From assembly GCA_944371605.1 (NCBI GenBank), contig CALVXU010000017.1:1-64000 (forward strand): a DNA stretch of 64,000 bases, read 5' to 3'. Made by a program: the position numbers and the translations under genes. Positions 8,851-18,079 of the stretch are shown here, in pieces. Position 1 is the first letter of the stretch. Each line of letters opens with the position of its first letter. The DNA comes from an uncultured Bacilli bacterium (GTDB lineage: Bacteria > Bacillota_I > Bacilli_A > RFN20 > CAG-288). The notes beneath the pieces were generated by a model. It worked only from the letters and a program-made list of their open reading frames with translations. It was not told the origin of the DNA and ran no database searches.

Positions 8851-9671
8851 TAGAGAACTTTACCTTTATAAACTTTTGTATAGACTTTCTTTTTTAATGG
8901 GTATGTCAGCTGTAATTCGTCCTTATAAATGCTAGAAATAGGGATGATCAACAGATAAGTGATGGTGACGTCTATCGGTATAGAGACTAAACTAGTTAAA
9001 AGTTGAGATATAAAACTTACCTCATATGGTATTCCGTATAAACTTTGCAACCATAATGGTGCCAAAAAAGATTTGATGACAAAATCTCTGATGATGAACA
9101 CCAAGAAAATATCTGTTAGCAAAAATGATTTATCAGCTTTTTTAGATAAAAAATAAGTGATGACTAATAGGACTAAAGCGATGAGTAAAAAGCAGATAGC
9201 GATTACGATTTTAGTCGTGGTGGAAATAGAAAAATTCTCTCCTCCACTAAGCTTGAATTTTTCGACAAAAGGTAGAGTTAGATATAAACCGATAGCTGAT
9301 AAGGCGATTCCAAAAAAGGAAGTCATCGAAGCTAGCTTTCGTTTACCTTTGACAAGTTTCAAAACTAATGCAGGTATGAGACCGAATAGAGCCGCATCGA
9401 TAGTGAAACCGGGAAAGAAAGTCATCGACCCGTTAGGGAACATCAATGCACCGATCAAATCAGCACCAGCCGAACAGACTAATCCGTATGCTGGCCCGTT
9501 TAATAAGGCACAGATCATACTAGGTATCGATGCAAAACCAATCTCGACTAAATTGACACCACCTATGATGATATAAGTGGATAAAAAAGGCACTCTCGAC
9601 AAAATGACTGTCAGAGCTAAAAATAAAGCGGTAGTAGTCAATCTGATCAAATCAGCATTTCGTCTTTTCAT
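8847..9671 (-). CDS. folT: ECF transporter S component, folate family
   Basis: 274 residues, about six to eight helices. The first helix RLTTTALFLALTVILSRVP carries the ALxxAxxxxxSR-like EcfT-docking segment, and IIIGGVNLVEIGFASIPSM, ALLNGPAYGLVCSAGADLIGAL then MTFFPGFTIDAALFGLIPAL are arranged as in folate-type S components. It would capture a vitamin (probably folate) and work with shared EcfA/EcfA'/EcfT subunits, which are not in this window. There is an extra hydrophobic insertion around residues 150-180. ATGA overlap with smpB shows operon membership. Confidence 0.8.
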   Translation of the reverse strand: MKRRNADLIRLTTTALFLALTVILSRVPFLSTYIIIGGVNLVEIGFASIPSMICALLNGPAYGLVCSAGADLIGALMFPNGSMTFFPGFTIDAALFGLIPALVLKLVKGKRKLASMTSFFGIALSAIGLYLTLPFVEKFKLSGGENFSISTTTKIVIAICFLLIALVLLVITYFLSKKADKSFLLTDIFLVFIIRDFVIKSFLAPLWLQSLYGIPYEVSFISQLLTSLVSIPIDVTITYLLIIPISSIYKDELQLTYPLKKKVYTKVYKGKVLY

Positions 9672-10135
9672 CAGTATCTCTCTTTGATAGCTTTAGCTAT
9701 TCTTCTCTCATCATCACGTTTTTTGATGGCTTCTCTCTTGTCGTAATTCTTTTTTCCCTTGCCTAAAGCTAATTGAACTTTGCAGAGTCCTTTACGAATA
9801 TAAACTCTAGTCGGTATCAAAGTATATCCATCTCTAGATACCGCATTTTCAAGATCATAAATCTCTTTTTTATGCATGAGAAGCTTTCTAGTTCTAGTAG
9901 GTTCATGTGAAAAGATTCCATTAGCTTGATAAATGGGTATGTTCATATTCAGCAGATATAATTCACCTTTATTGATGATGATATAACTGTCATCTAGAGA
10001 ACAATGTCCTGCACGCAAAGCTTTTATCTCAGAACCGACCAGTTCGATACCGGCTTCCTGAAAGTCTGATAAAAAATAATTGAACTTAGCTTTGCGATTT
10101 GTCGCTATCAAAATCTCATCCTTAAATTCTTTCAT
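9671..10135 (-). CDS. smpB: SsrA-binding protein SmpB
   Basis: Binds tmRNA and delivers it to stalled ribosomes for trans-translation. About 154 residues, the family norm. Family marks: NRKAKFNYFLSDFQEAGIEL, VGSEIKALRAGHCSLDDSY, EPTRTRKLLMHKKEI, GYTLIPTRVYIRKGLCKVQL, and the basic tail GKGKKNYDKREAIKKRD. ATG at 10135 is preferred over a GTG at 10138 that overlaps the rnr stop. It follows rnr directly, the usual smpB-rnr pairing. No tmRNA gene was recognised in the window. Confidence 0.95.
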   Translation of the reverse strand: MKEFKDEILIATNRKAKFNYFLSDFQEAGIELVGSEIKALRAGHCSLDDSYIIINKGELYLLNMNIPIYQANGIFSHEPTRTRKLLMHKKEIYDLENAVSRDGYTLIPTRVYIRKGLCKVQLALGKGKKNYDKREAIKKRDDERRIAKAIKERY

Positions 10136-10137
10136 CA

Positions 10138-12480
10138 CTATTTATGTCTTTTACTACTGTGCTGAGTTCTCTTGCTTCTATTCTCGTAGGCTTTTTTACC
10201 GCGGCGCTTATCTGATTTATAGTCTCTTTTACTGCGGCCACTAGAATATCTTCTATCTTTAAATTTATCACCATTTCTTTTACGAGAAGTAAAAGTTGGT
10301 TTGCCTGTCATTCTAGTTTCTCTTTCGTCTTTATTGATTACTTTAATTCCAGAATTTGCCAATTGTGTTTTCTCTGTATCAGTGAGATTGAGAGCATATT
10401 TTTGATAGAACTGAGGAGAAGCAAAATCGATTTCATACTTCTTTAAATCGCAAGAGAGAACAGTGACATCAACAGGGGTTCCAAATGTGAAACTCCTATC
10501 GGTCTTTCTACCTTTGACAACAAAATTTCTCTCGTCACAATAATAGTTATCATCACCGATGAGGTCGAATGGTAAAAATCCTTCGATACCTAATTCAGTT
10601 TCGACAAACATACCTTTAGAAATCATGCCGCTAACAATTCCGTGATAAGTTTCACCGATATGCCTAGACATATATTTGCAAGCCTCTAAATCATCGACTT
10701 CTCTTTCAATCGCATCAGCCTTGCTTTCGCAAGCTGAAGTTAAAATGCCGAGATTTTCTAAATGAGAGAAAATATCCTCATATGAAAAGTCTTTTTCATC
10801 TAAGAGATAATCCTTGACTAAACGATGAATTATATCATCAGGATATCTTCTGATCGGAGATGTGAAATGACAATAGTCAAGCTCAGCCAACCCGAAATGA
10901 CCGGCTTCAATCGGAGAGTATTTAGCCTTAGCTAAAGACCTGAGAAGCATATATGAAATAGCTTTTCGATCATCAACGTTTTTGATACTCTTTAAAAAGT
11001 CATTTAGCCTCGCTCCAGTGATATCTTCATATCGAGGGAAACTCTTAGAAAGATTTAACTTCTTTAAAAATGATTTAAAGGTCATCATCTTATCCTTAGG
11101 TGGAAACTCATGAATACGATATAAAACCGGGATGTGATGCTGTTTTAATGCTTTAGCGACTTCACAGTTAGTGATGATCATCAAATCTTCAATCATCCTC
11201 TCTGCTTCACCCTGTTCAACCTTAGTGACTTCTAGAGGTTGACCAGTTTCATCCAAAGAAAATTTAAGCTCTGTTGATTCTAATTTTAAAGCACCTTGTC
11301 TAGTTCTTCTCTTGCGTATGGTATTAGCGCATTCATGCAAAATAGTAAGAGTTTCTTCAATCTCTTTGCTATATTCAGACTCACCAGTATCAAAGAATCG
11401 ATTGACTCCTTTATAAGTCAATCTACCATGTGATTTGATCACACCTCTTTCAATCTTAGTGGAAAACACATTTCCGAAAGAATCGATATCCATTGTGACA
11501 GAGAGGGTCAATCTCTCCTCATTCGGATTCAATGAACAAATCCCATTAGATAATTCAAACGGCAGCATCGGAATGACTCTATCAGCCACATAAATAGATG
11601 TTCCTCTTTCACGGGCTTCTTCGTCTAATGGATGATTGATTTTGACATAATGAGTGACATCAGCGATATGGACAGTCACTCTATACCCCTTTAATAAACG
11701 TTTACCCTCAACAGCATCATCGAAATCATGTGCATCATCGCCATCGATTGTGACCACACAATGAGATGTATAATCAGTTCTTCCAGCCTTATCTTCAGCA
11801 GTCACTAAATCAGAAATATGTTTAGCCTCATTTAGAACTGCCTCTGGAAATTCTAATTTACCATCATTTAAAGCGATGATAGCTGAGATATCACTATTGA
11901 CTGAATCTGCTCTGACTAACAATTCAGTCACAATCACTCGAAAAGTATTTTTCTTATATGAAACGATATCAGCTTTAACTAAATCACCTTGCTTGATAGC
12001 CAGACCTTCCTTGATGCCTTCAATAGAGATTTTTTTACCGCAATTATTCAAATAAGAAACTAGTAAAATCTCTTTTCCGTCAGTATCTAATGAATAATAA
12101 CCTTTAAAAGAAGTCACTGGTTTAAGATAGCTCAAGCAATGATATGTATCTTGTTGAAATCTTTTAGCATAGACAAGGTCACCGATCAATAATCCATCTG
12201 ATTCTTGGCCAGAAACACGCACTTCTTCGCCAGAAATAATATTTTTAAGAATGACAAAATTATGTGTTTTAGCAACGACTTTCGCTAAAAATATTTTTTG
12301 ATCTGCAAGCAAAAAATAAGTCTTATCTTCTTTGCCAACAATCCCAGAATAAATCAAGCGATCGAGCAAAGATTCTAAATCTGTTTTTTTCGCTTTAGTC
12401 ATAGCACCAACACGATTAGCGATCGAAGCAAAATCTAATAGATGTCCTTTTAATAAACCAATAATTTCTTTTTCAGTCAT
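10138..12480 (-). CDS. rnr: Ribonuclease R
   Basis: 3'-5' exoribonuclease able to digest structured RNA, partner of SmpB/tmRNA quality control. 780 residues. Order: winged-helix-like N-terminus, cold-shock domains (about 60-210), catalytic RNB domain beginning DYTSHCVVTIDGDDAHDFDD with the metal-binding Asp cluster, HIADVTHYV, then GICSLNPNEERL and LAELDYCHFTSPIRRYPD, an S1 domain (about 625-700), and a Lys/Arg-rich tail from about 715 (RKRNGDKFKDRRYSSGRSKR) typical of RNase R. Ribosome site AGGTGG. A terminator separates it from secG, so rnr-smpB-folT may have its own promoter or depend on read-through. Confidence 0.97.
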   Translation of the reverse strand: MTEKEIIGLLKGHLLDFASIANRVGAMTKAKKTDLESLLDRLIYSGIVGKEDKTYFLLADQKIFLAKVVAKTHNFVILKNIISGEEVRVSGQESDGLLIGDLVYAKRFQQDTYHCLSYLKPVTSFKGYYSLDTDGKEILLVSYLNNCGKKISIEGIKEGLAIKQGDLVKADIVSYKKNTFRVIVTELLVRADSVNSDISAIIALNDGKLEFPEAVLNEAKHISDLVTAEDKAGRTDYTSHCVVTIDGDDAHDFDDAVEGKRLLKGYRVTVHIADVTHYVKINHPLDEEARERGTSIYVADRVIPMLPFELSNGICSLNPNEERLTLSVTMDIDSFGNVFSTKIERGVIKSHGRLTYKGVNRFFDTGESEYSKEIEETLTILHECANTIRKRRTRQGALKLESTELKFSLDETGQPLEVTKVEQGEAERMIEDLMIITNCEVAKALKQHHIPVLYRIHEFPPKDKMMTFKSFLKKLNLSKSFPRYEDITGARLNDFLKSIKNVDDRKAISYMLLRSLAKAKYSPIEAGHFGLAELDYCHFTSPIRRYPDDIIHRLVKDYLLDEKDFSYEDIFSHLENLGILTSACESKADAIEREVDDLEACKYMSRHIGETYHGIVSGMISKGMFVETELGIEGFLPFDLIGDDNYYCDERNFVVKGRKTDRSFTFGTPVDVTVLSCDLKKYEIDFASPQFYQKYALNLTDTEKTQLANSGIKVINKDERETRMTGKPTFTSRKRNGDKFKDRRYSSGRSKRDYKSDKRRGKKAYENRSKRTQHSSKRHK

Positions 12481-12504
12481 TCTTAAACCACCTGTTTTAA
12501 TAGA

Positions 12505-12530
12505 AAATAAAAGGGGCTTTATCGGCCCCT
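12505..12530 (-). terminator. Rho-independent terminator between secG and rnr
   Basis: On the minus strand AGGGGC (12530-12525), loop, GCCCCT (12517-12512), then TTTTATT. It lies after the secG stop and before the rnr ribosome site, so it would attenuate transcription from secG into rnr. Confidence 0.75.
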
Positions 12531-12537
12531 CATCTTT

Positions 12538-12768
12538 TTATAGATAATTACAGAGAATTGCGACTAAGAAGAACGCTGTAGCAAAGACGGTTGTCACAAT
12601 CGTCATAATTTTATCAGCGCCTCTCTCTTTCGTTCTCGTAAATATATTCATCTTATTACCACCCATAATAGCAGCGGAAGCGCCTTCGCTCTTTCCTGAT
12701 TGTAGAAGCGTGATAATAATCATGATGAAGGACAAAACAATAAGTACAATTTCAGCAGGGCTTGTCAT
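12538..12768 (-). CDS. secG: Preprotein translocase subunit SecG
   Basis: 76 residues with two membrane helices (MTSPAEIVLIVLSFIMIIIT and IMTIVTTVFATAFFLVAIL) separated by the SecG loop LLQSGKSEGASAAIMGG. It is an accessory subunit of the SecYEG channel. Start at 12768 has GAGGTGATT right upstream; a GTG two codons earlier overlaps that site. The secG-rnr-smpB order is a familiar Firmicutes arrangement. Confidence 0.95.
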   Translation of the reverse strand: MTSPAEIVLIVLSFIMIIITLLQSGKSEGASAAIMGGNKMNIFTRTKERGADKIMTIVTTVFATAFFLVAILCNYL

Positions 12769-13223
12769 AATCACCTCATATAATATTAATTTATAACTAA
12801 AATAGTATAATTATTTGCAATCAAGATAGCAAGAACTAAAAAACAAGTTATTATCATATCCGCTTTCTCATTGTTAAAAAATAATCTTAGCAACAGACGG
12901 AGACTCTCATCACTAATTTGAATATTATATCTAAATCTTTTCGAATAATATTTAGATTGTTTGTTAGTAATTATATAGTCATTGAATAAGTTATAAATAT
13001 TATAATAACAATATTATTTATTATAATTTACAGTTCTATTTTTAAGCGCTTGATATGACTTCTCTTTCTTCACTATAAAAGTACTGTGATTAAAAACCAT
13101 AATCATTCAATCAAAACAAGAAGCTATTACATTTTTAAATAAAAGATCCTGTTCAAAAAGAAAGGATATTAAAGATTTAAAATCAAGATAGAACTGATAT
13201 CATATAGATAAGCGAGGTGAAAT
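12769..13223. other. Intergenic region secG / aldo-keto reductase
   Basis: No gene seen. AT-rich, with an eight-base inverted repeat ATCTAAAT (12929-12936) / ATTTAGAT (12950-12957) forming a possible hairpin, and AAGCGCTT at 13044-13051, one of the recurring LacI/CcpA-like cores. The reductase promoter must lie between that site and the GCGAGGTG ribosome site at about 13210. Confidence 0.4.
13044..13051. promoter_or_regulatory. LacI/CcpA-like operator core AAGCGCTT
   Basis: Eight-base palindrome 170 bases upstream of the aldo/keto reductase start; same core as at 3632, 15787 and 26492. Function inferred only from symmetry and repeated intergenic occurrence. Confidence 0.4.
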
Positions 13224-14039
13224 ATGAAAACAATCAAGCTTTATAACGATGTTGAAATTCCTATTGTCGGATTAGGGACTTATCAGTTGATGATGGGGCT
13301 TCAATCCTATAAAACTGTGCTATCTTCTTTGAAAATAGGATATCGGCATATAGATACTGCCAGAATTTATCTCAACGAAAGATCAGTAGGACAAGCTATC
13401 AAAAGATCTAAACTGCCTAGGGAGCAGATATTTGTCACAACTAAAATGTGGAACAACTCTATTTTGAATAAAAAAGGAGAACAAGCATTTAAAAACTCAT
13501 TGAAAAGATTAGGTCTTAAATATATCGATCTTTATCTTTTACATTGGCCGATAGAAGGATATTTAGAAGCATATAAAGTGTTAGAAAAACTTTATGCTGA
13601 AAAACAGATTCGTTCCTTCGGCGTCAGCAATTTTTTGATCAGACATTTAGAAAATTTAAAAGCACACGGATTAAAAAAGCCGATGGTCAACCAAATAGAA
13701 GTCAATCCTTATTACCAAAATGATGAACTCATTGATTATTGTCAAAAAAATGATATCGTCGTCGAAGCTTATTCACCATTAGGTGGGAGTAAATATAGTT
13801 GTTTACATGATGAAACTTTGAGTAGAATCGCTAAAAAATATCAAGTTTCAACATCACAAGTCATTTTAAAGTGGTTGACGCAGAGAAATATCATCGTCTT
13901 ACCGCGTTCAAAAAACATCGATCACTTAAAGAACAATTTAGAACTTGATAGTTTTGTCTTATCTGATAAAGATATCAGCGATATAAAAACACTTAACAAA
14001 AACTTCAAAACAGGTGATGATCCAGAAGTGTACGAATGA
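13224..14039 (+). CDS. Aldo/keto reductase
   Basis: 271 residues, the length of the 2,5-diketo-gluconate-reductase type. NAD(P)H-dependent carbonyl reduction in a TIM barrel. Catalytic tetrad positions visible: GYRHIDTARIYLNERSVG (Asp and Tyr), FVTTKMWN (Lys), YLLHWPIEGY (His). SFGVSNF, MVNQIEVNPYYQ and IIVLPRSKNIDHLKNN form the cofactor side. Substrate unknown. Strong ribosome site GCGAGGTGA. Convergent with the lipoprotein gene at 14045, five bases apart. Confidence 0.93.
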   Translation: MKTIKLYNDVEIPIVGLGTYQLMMGLQSYKTVLSSLKIGYRHIDTARIYLNERSVGQAIKRSKLPREQIFVTTKMWNNSILNKKGEQAFKNSLKRLGLKYIDLYLLHWPIEGYLEAYKVLEKLYAEKQIRSFGVSNFLIRHLENLKAHGLKKPMVNQIEVNPYYQNDELIDYCQKNDIVVEAYSPLGGSKYSCLHDETLSRIAKKYQVSTSQVILKWLTQRNIIVLPRSKNIDHLKNNLELDSFVLSDKDISDIKTLNKNFKTGDDPEVYE

Positions 14040-14044
14040 GTTTT

Positions 14045-15688
14045 TTAAAGAGCCATGACGAGGATAGTAAAGACTGGGAAGTCGAAAGCATCACCTAAAC
14101 CTAAATTAATAGGATCAGCTGCACCGATTTCAACAATTAAAGTATTTGCAGTGGTCTCTTTGCTATATACAAGAGAACCTTCAAAATTGTGCTCAGCATC
14201 AGCTACTTCTGTATAACCAGCAGATAATAATTGTTCACCATAAGCACTAACTGAGTCATTATTAGCCTCAGGAGTAGAAGAAAGATAAGCAAGTATCGAT
14301 GAACCTTCTTCGCCAAAATCTATCCATGCTTCAGGCATATCAAAACCTTCTGGCACAGGGAAAGATGACATCTCTTCACCTAAAACAGATGATAAGTTAG
14401 CATAGTTAGCTTCATCCAACAATTCTTCCCACGTAGACGAACTAGATTCTTTAATGTCATCCAATGTATATCCGACATCAGCTGAACCGATCGAAGTATA
14501 TTCGATGACTGTTTTATTGGCTCCACTGATATTTGTAACAGAAATCTTAGTATTAGTGATATCAATTGTTAATTCATCTATTTCATCGGTGAGTGAACTG
14601 AAATGTGAGAATTTACTTATGCTATCACTTATATCATCTTTGACAACATACTGATTAGACACTTTATCAAAACAAGCTGGATTAACACTGAAACTTGGGA
14701 ATAAAGCAGCATATTCTTCAGATGTTATTTCTCTAGTCAATAAAAACGTACCATCCTCTTGTTTATCCGCTTCAAAATACTTATCACCATTTTTATAAGC
14801 AGCTATTTTATAATCGACGCCATCAAAAGTATTTTCACGATACGTCAAATCTCCAGCAGCGATAAAAGTAGATGTCGAAACTAATTCATCATTTTGATAA
14901 TCGCTTTGTGTCAATACATAATTCTGTTTCTTCAAATTATCAAAAGCAGTTTCAAATACAGAGTCTTCTACTGATTCATATGGCTCAGCTCTTTCTTCAA
15001 CCTCTACTTCGTCACCATAAGCGAGAATTTTACCTGCAAAATGATAATTGTAAGTCCTCGTAGTGGTTTGATAAGGTTCAGTGACAGCCTCATAAGACAA
15101 GCCATCTGAAACCATGATTTTAAAACTAGCTAATTCAAAGCCGGGATTGCCATATAGTTGAGTCACTAAATATGGTGATACTTCTTCAATCGCAGTATCT
15201 TTTAAAATATATTCACCATTTTCTAAATCAAAATCCGATAGTTTCAAAAAAGAGAAGAAATTCGTATAGTTATCAGAAAACTGTGCATATTCTTGTAAAA
15301 CTGGATTATATACAAGCGTATAGGAGGCGGTATTATTTAAATTTCTTCTTTCTGCGACTAATCTTCCTTCTTCATCAGCACTATAAGTCTCAAATAATTG
15401 TAATACAGTTTTATCAGGATCTGTTTGTTTGCTCTTATAAACTTTTACTGTAAACTTATCATCCTTATAAAAGGAATCCGAATAGAATTGACTGCTTTTG
15501 CCGTTGACTTCTTCAGTGACTAAGTTTTCTAAACTATATGCTTTCCCTAACTCAGTTAAAAGCGTGTCCGTCAATTCAATCGGTTTCTCTGTCCCAGCAG
15601 TGGTGCTGCTATTCATGCTACCAGCTTGTTCACAGCCAGAAAGTAAAAGTAAAGATAATAAAGGCAATAAAGCTAATTTCTTTTTCAT
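14045..15688 (-). CDS. Lipoprotein of unknown function
   Basis: 547 residues. Signal peptide MKKKLALLPLLSLLLLSGC gives a clear lipobox with the lipidated Cys near residue 19, followed by a Ser/Thr-rich linker, so the protein should be anchored outside the membrane. The rest is acidic, rich in Tyr, Asp, Glu and beta-type segments (YTLVYNPVLQEYAQFSDNY, DKYFEADKQEDGTFLLTRE). I recognise no catalytic domain. Ribosome site AAAGGAG. A promoter-like TTGATA - 16 bases - GATAAT is visible upstream on this strand, and an AGCGCT palindrome at 15787-15792 lies further up. Confidence 0.75.
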   Translation of the reverse strand: MKKKLALLPLLSLLLLSGCEQAGSMNSSTTAGTEKPIELTDTLLTELGKAYSLENLVTEEVNGKSSQFYSDSFYKDDKFTVKVYKSKQTDPDKTVLQLFETYSADEEGRLVAERRNLNNTASYTLVYNPVLQEYAQFSDNYTNFFSFLKLSDFDLENGEYILKDTAIEEVSPYLVTQLYGNPGFELASFKIMVSDGLSYEAVTEPYQTTTRTYNYHFAGKILAYGDEVEVEERAEPYESVEDSVFETAFDNLKKQNYVLTQSDYQNDELVSTSTFIAAGDLTYRENTFDGVDYKIAAYKNGDKYFEADKQEDGTFLLTREITSEEYAALFPSFSVNPACFDKVSNQYVVKDDISDSISKFSHFSSLTDEIDELTIDITNTKISVTNISGANKTVIEYTSIGSADVGYTLDDIKESSSSTWEELLDEANYANLSSVLGEEMSSFPVPEGFDMPEAWIDFGEEGSSILAYLSSTPEANNDSVSAYGEQLLSAGYTEVADAEHNFEGSLVYSKETTANTLIVEIGAADPINLGLGDAFDFPVFTILVMAL

Positions 15689-15936
15689 ACTATTCGCTCC
15701 TTTAAATAACGGATGAACTTTATTATCATGATAAAATACAAACTATCAATAAAATATATGATAAATCTTAATATTTCTGATATGTTAGCGCTTAAATAGC
15801 TGAAATAAAATCTATTTATATCTTAATATTTAAATAATAACTGCTTTATCTTAGATAAGTGATATTAGTTCATCTAATTACTTATATAAAATAATAGATT
15901 ATATGAAGTATATATGATTTTGCTAACTATCAAATA
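15689..15936. promoter_or_regulatory. Promoter region of the lipoprotein gene with AGCGCT site
   Basis: AT-rich region. It holds the probable -35/-10 of the minus-strand lipoprotein (within about 15720-15755) and TTAGCGCTTA at 15785-15794, whose AGCGCT centre is a palindrome shared with sites at 3632, 13044 and 26492. No gene seen. Confidence 0.4.
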
Positions 15937-16011
15937 TCATTTCAAAATCTGATTTTTCTTGTTGTTAAATTCTTCTTCAGTGATTATCTTTTCTACCATC
16001 AGCTTATGATA
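15937..16011 (-). pseudogene. Out-of-frame SHOCT tail of the upstream membrane gene
   Basis: Just past the stop of the membrane protein, the neighbouring frame reads YHKLMVEKIITEEEFNNKK then NQILK and TGA (15937-15939). This is a textbook SHOCT motif (short C-terminal domain, 'I..EEFE.KK..LL'). Removing one A from the A6 run (T6 on the plus strand, 16012-16017) fuses it to ITEEEKIALLEK. It is therefore the natural C-terminus of the gene, lost by a one-base slip. Confidence 0.7.
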
Positions 16012-16639
16012 TTTTTTCTAATAACGCTATTTTCTCTTCTTCTGTAATTAAAGCAGTATTAGTTTGAGCTAATGGCTCATTAGTCGCCTCCGTTTTCTTT
16101 TCCACTGCTATGTTCTTTTTCTGCAAACGATTCACTATCATTGATATTTTTTTATCGTAAAATATGCCGATTAAACTCCCAACACAGCATAGAATAGATA
16201 AAATGTTCATCACTGAAATGGCAATTGGTCCAACACCTAATTTTAAGTCATGAACTAAATTTGTAATTCCATTATTATCAACTTTTATCAAGACTAAAGA
16301 ACAAAAAGATAAAATAGTAGCTAGCAAAGAGAAAAGAGATAATACCATCGGTTCAACAGTATGATTATTAAAGCAAGAAACTGCTGCATAATGCGGATAT
16401 TTTATAAAATTAAATATCAAACGTAAAAAGAAATATAAACTGATAATTACACATATAATTTCTACAAGAAAGATGCTGTATACACCCATGCTTTGAGGAA
16501 TGATGTCTTGTTCATTTATTTTTACTCCAAAAGCAAAATCAAACATAGTGAGCTCAAAACCGCTTATAGCCTCGCCAAACATAGAAAATATTGCAAATAA
16601 TGCTAGCAAATTTCCTAAAATCATTAATAAAGAAGACAT
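16004..16639 (-). CDS. Four-helix membrane protein, SHOCT tail frameshifted
   Basis: Start taken at ATG 16639 (MSSLLMILGNLLALFAIFSMF) with GGAG ten bases upstream. A longer reading from GTG at 16684 would begin inside a promoter-like element and a G8 run. About 211 residues: four membrane helices (near 1-22, 52-75, 95-118, 130-155) and a cytoplasmic tail ending ITEEEKIALLEKIS. The tail stops early because of an extra A in an A6 run; the SHOCT continuation is in the next frame. The gene follows the GHKL kinase of cluster A on the same strand, with its own promoter-like sequence between. Function unknown. Confidence 0.6.
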   Translation of the reverse strand: MSSLLMILGNLLALFAIFSMFGEAISGFELTMFDFAFGVKINEQDIIPQSMGVYSIFLVEIICVIISLYFFLRLIFNFIKYPHYAAVSCFNNHTVEPMVLSLFSLLATILSFCSLVLIKVDNNGITNLVHDLKLGVGPIAISVMNILSILCCVGSLIGIFYDKKISMIVNRLQKKNIAVEKKTEATNEPLAQTNTALITEEEKIALLEKIS

Positions 16640-16661
16640 AATCAGTGCACTCCGTGTTTTG

Positions 16662-16690
16662 ATTATACCCCCCCCACTTTCCACATGAAA
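16662..16690 (-). promoter_or_regulatory. Promoter-like element with G8 spacer tract
   Basis: On the minus strand: TTTCAT (16690-16685), a 17-base spacer that ends in eight consecutive G (16675-16668), and TATAAT (16667-16662). The -10 is consensus and the spacer optimal only at the present tract length. The ATG of the membrane gene follows 22 bases after the -10, with GGAG between. Assignment as promoter is inference. Confidence 0.45.
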
Positions 16691-16728
16691 TCAAGTCAAT
16701 ATCTATTGCTTGTTATATTAAAATAGAT

Positions 16729-18078
16729 TTATGTTTTTGCAGGAAATAAAATTGATAATGTAAAAATGTGATCACTATAAGAGATATCAATATCACCATG
16801 ATATTTATCAACAATATATCTTATTGACTTAAGACCATACCCATGAAAGTCCTTATTACCTTTAGTAGTTTCAATCAATCCATCTTTGCCACGTTTAATT
16901 TCACCTTCATAGTAATTGCTGACTACAATTGAGACAAAATGATTGACATTTTTAATAATAAGATTGATGTTTCTTTTTTCAGTGTCTTGAATTTTGCTCA
17001 CTGCATCAATAGCATTATCGATAATATTAGTGAACATCGAATATAAATCAGTTGTAGAAATATAATTCAAATTAGTACAGTCAGCCATGCAATTAAGCTT
17101 GATTTTACGTTTCTCACAAAATAATGATTTTTCAGTCAAAATCAAATCTAAAGCCTCATTATTTGTTTTTACATTCGAATCATAAATTTTAACAATGCCT
17201 TTTAATTCATCAGCGAGGTTCTGATTAATCTTACCTTCTGCAGCATATTCATTAAGCATGTGCTTTAAATCATGGCATTTGATATTGATCAAATCAACGT
17301 TTTCTTTATTAGATCGATACTGTTCTTCTGCTTTTTCTAATAATTTTGTAGTTGTTTCTAGTTCTACTTTAAGTCTTTTATTCGTCGCTAAAGAAATCAA
17401 AATGAATAAGATCATTCCACAACAAAGCAAGTTATAAATGCAACTGACTATTGCATATGTCTTGTTATACCCTTCTTGAATATAAATGACGACTGCATTA
17501 AGTATGATATCTACTAATAAAATGACACCTGAAAGAATCAAAATTGGTGTGTTATTAATCATCAATTCTGTCTTATTGATTCTTCTACCTATAAGAAAAT
17601 AGACAGTCACATATGAAACAAAAAAGGTTTCTAAATAAACCAAAACAATAAAAAGATGTGTGATATCTAATTTTGTTAAATCAACTACTACACTGCCATA
17701 TAGTCCTAAAGTTGAATCAGTTACTAATCCAAATAATGTGCTCTCCAATGAAAATAGCTCATGTGAGATATGTTGAGTTGTATAAGAAGTGACAGCTATA
17801 AAAAAGATACTTTTAATAGGTAAATCATAAACAAAATAAGTCGAGATAGTGCACAGCAAAAAAATGAAGAAAAAAATCAAAGAAGTAGCGATAGAGTTAT
17901 AAAAAAATGATGGTAGTGGTATAGCTATGGACACGCCGATACAAATAAAAGAAGACACTAAGAGCCTCACTAAATAATGATCTCGGTGTTTTTGATGAAA
18001 CGCAAAAAGATGTAAAGCCACTAAAATACCTATACAAAAAAGAAATTTATATATAAATAATTCAGTTAATTGATACAT
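16729..18078 (-). CDS. AgrC-like sensor histidine kinase (GHKL), cluster A
   Basis: 449 residues. About six membrane helices in the first 215 residues, then a coiled linker (LEKAEEQYRSNKENVDLINI), the phosphoacceptor segment IKCHDLKHMLNEY, and a GHKL ATPase with N-box NIIDNAIDAV and G-box FHGYGLKSIRYIV. Such kinases (AgrC/ComD/VirS type) usually sense peptides. Ribosome site AGAGGTAATTGA; the ATG comes one base after the stop of the LytTR regulator gene, so the pair is one operon. No AgrB or AgrD-like gene is adjacent. A close paralogue is at 59016-60407. Confidence 0.93.
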   Translation of the reverse strand: MYQLTELFIYKFLFCIGILVALHLFAFHQKHRDHYLVRLLVSSFICIGVSIAIPLPSFFYNSIATSLIFFFIFLLCTISTYFVYDLPIKSIFFIAVTSYTTQHISHELFSLESTLFGLVTDSTLGLYGSVVVDLTKLDITHLFIVLVYLETFFVSYVTVYFLIGRRINKTELMINNTPILILSGVILLVDIILNAVVIYIQEGYNKTYAIVSCIYNLLCCGMILFILISLATNKRLKVELETTTKLLEKAEEQYRSNKENVDLINIKCHDLKHMLNEYAAEGKINQNLADELKGIVKIYDSNVKTNNEALDLILTEKSLFCEKRKIKLNCMADCTNLNYISTTDLYSMFTNIIDNAIDAVSKIQDTEKRNINLIIKNVNHFVSIVVSNYYEGEIKRGKDGLIETTKGNKDFHGYGLKSIRYIVDKYHGDIDISYSDHIFTLSILFPAKT

Positions 18079-18079
18079 G

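Noticed and set aside
12929-12957. Hairpin ATCTAAAT / ATTTAGAT as a terminator of secG or the reductase
   Set aside because: Located upstream of both genes, AT-only stem, no T run; no clear function.
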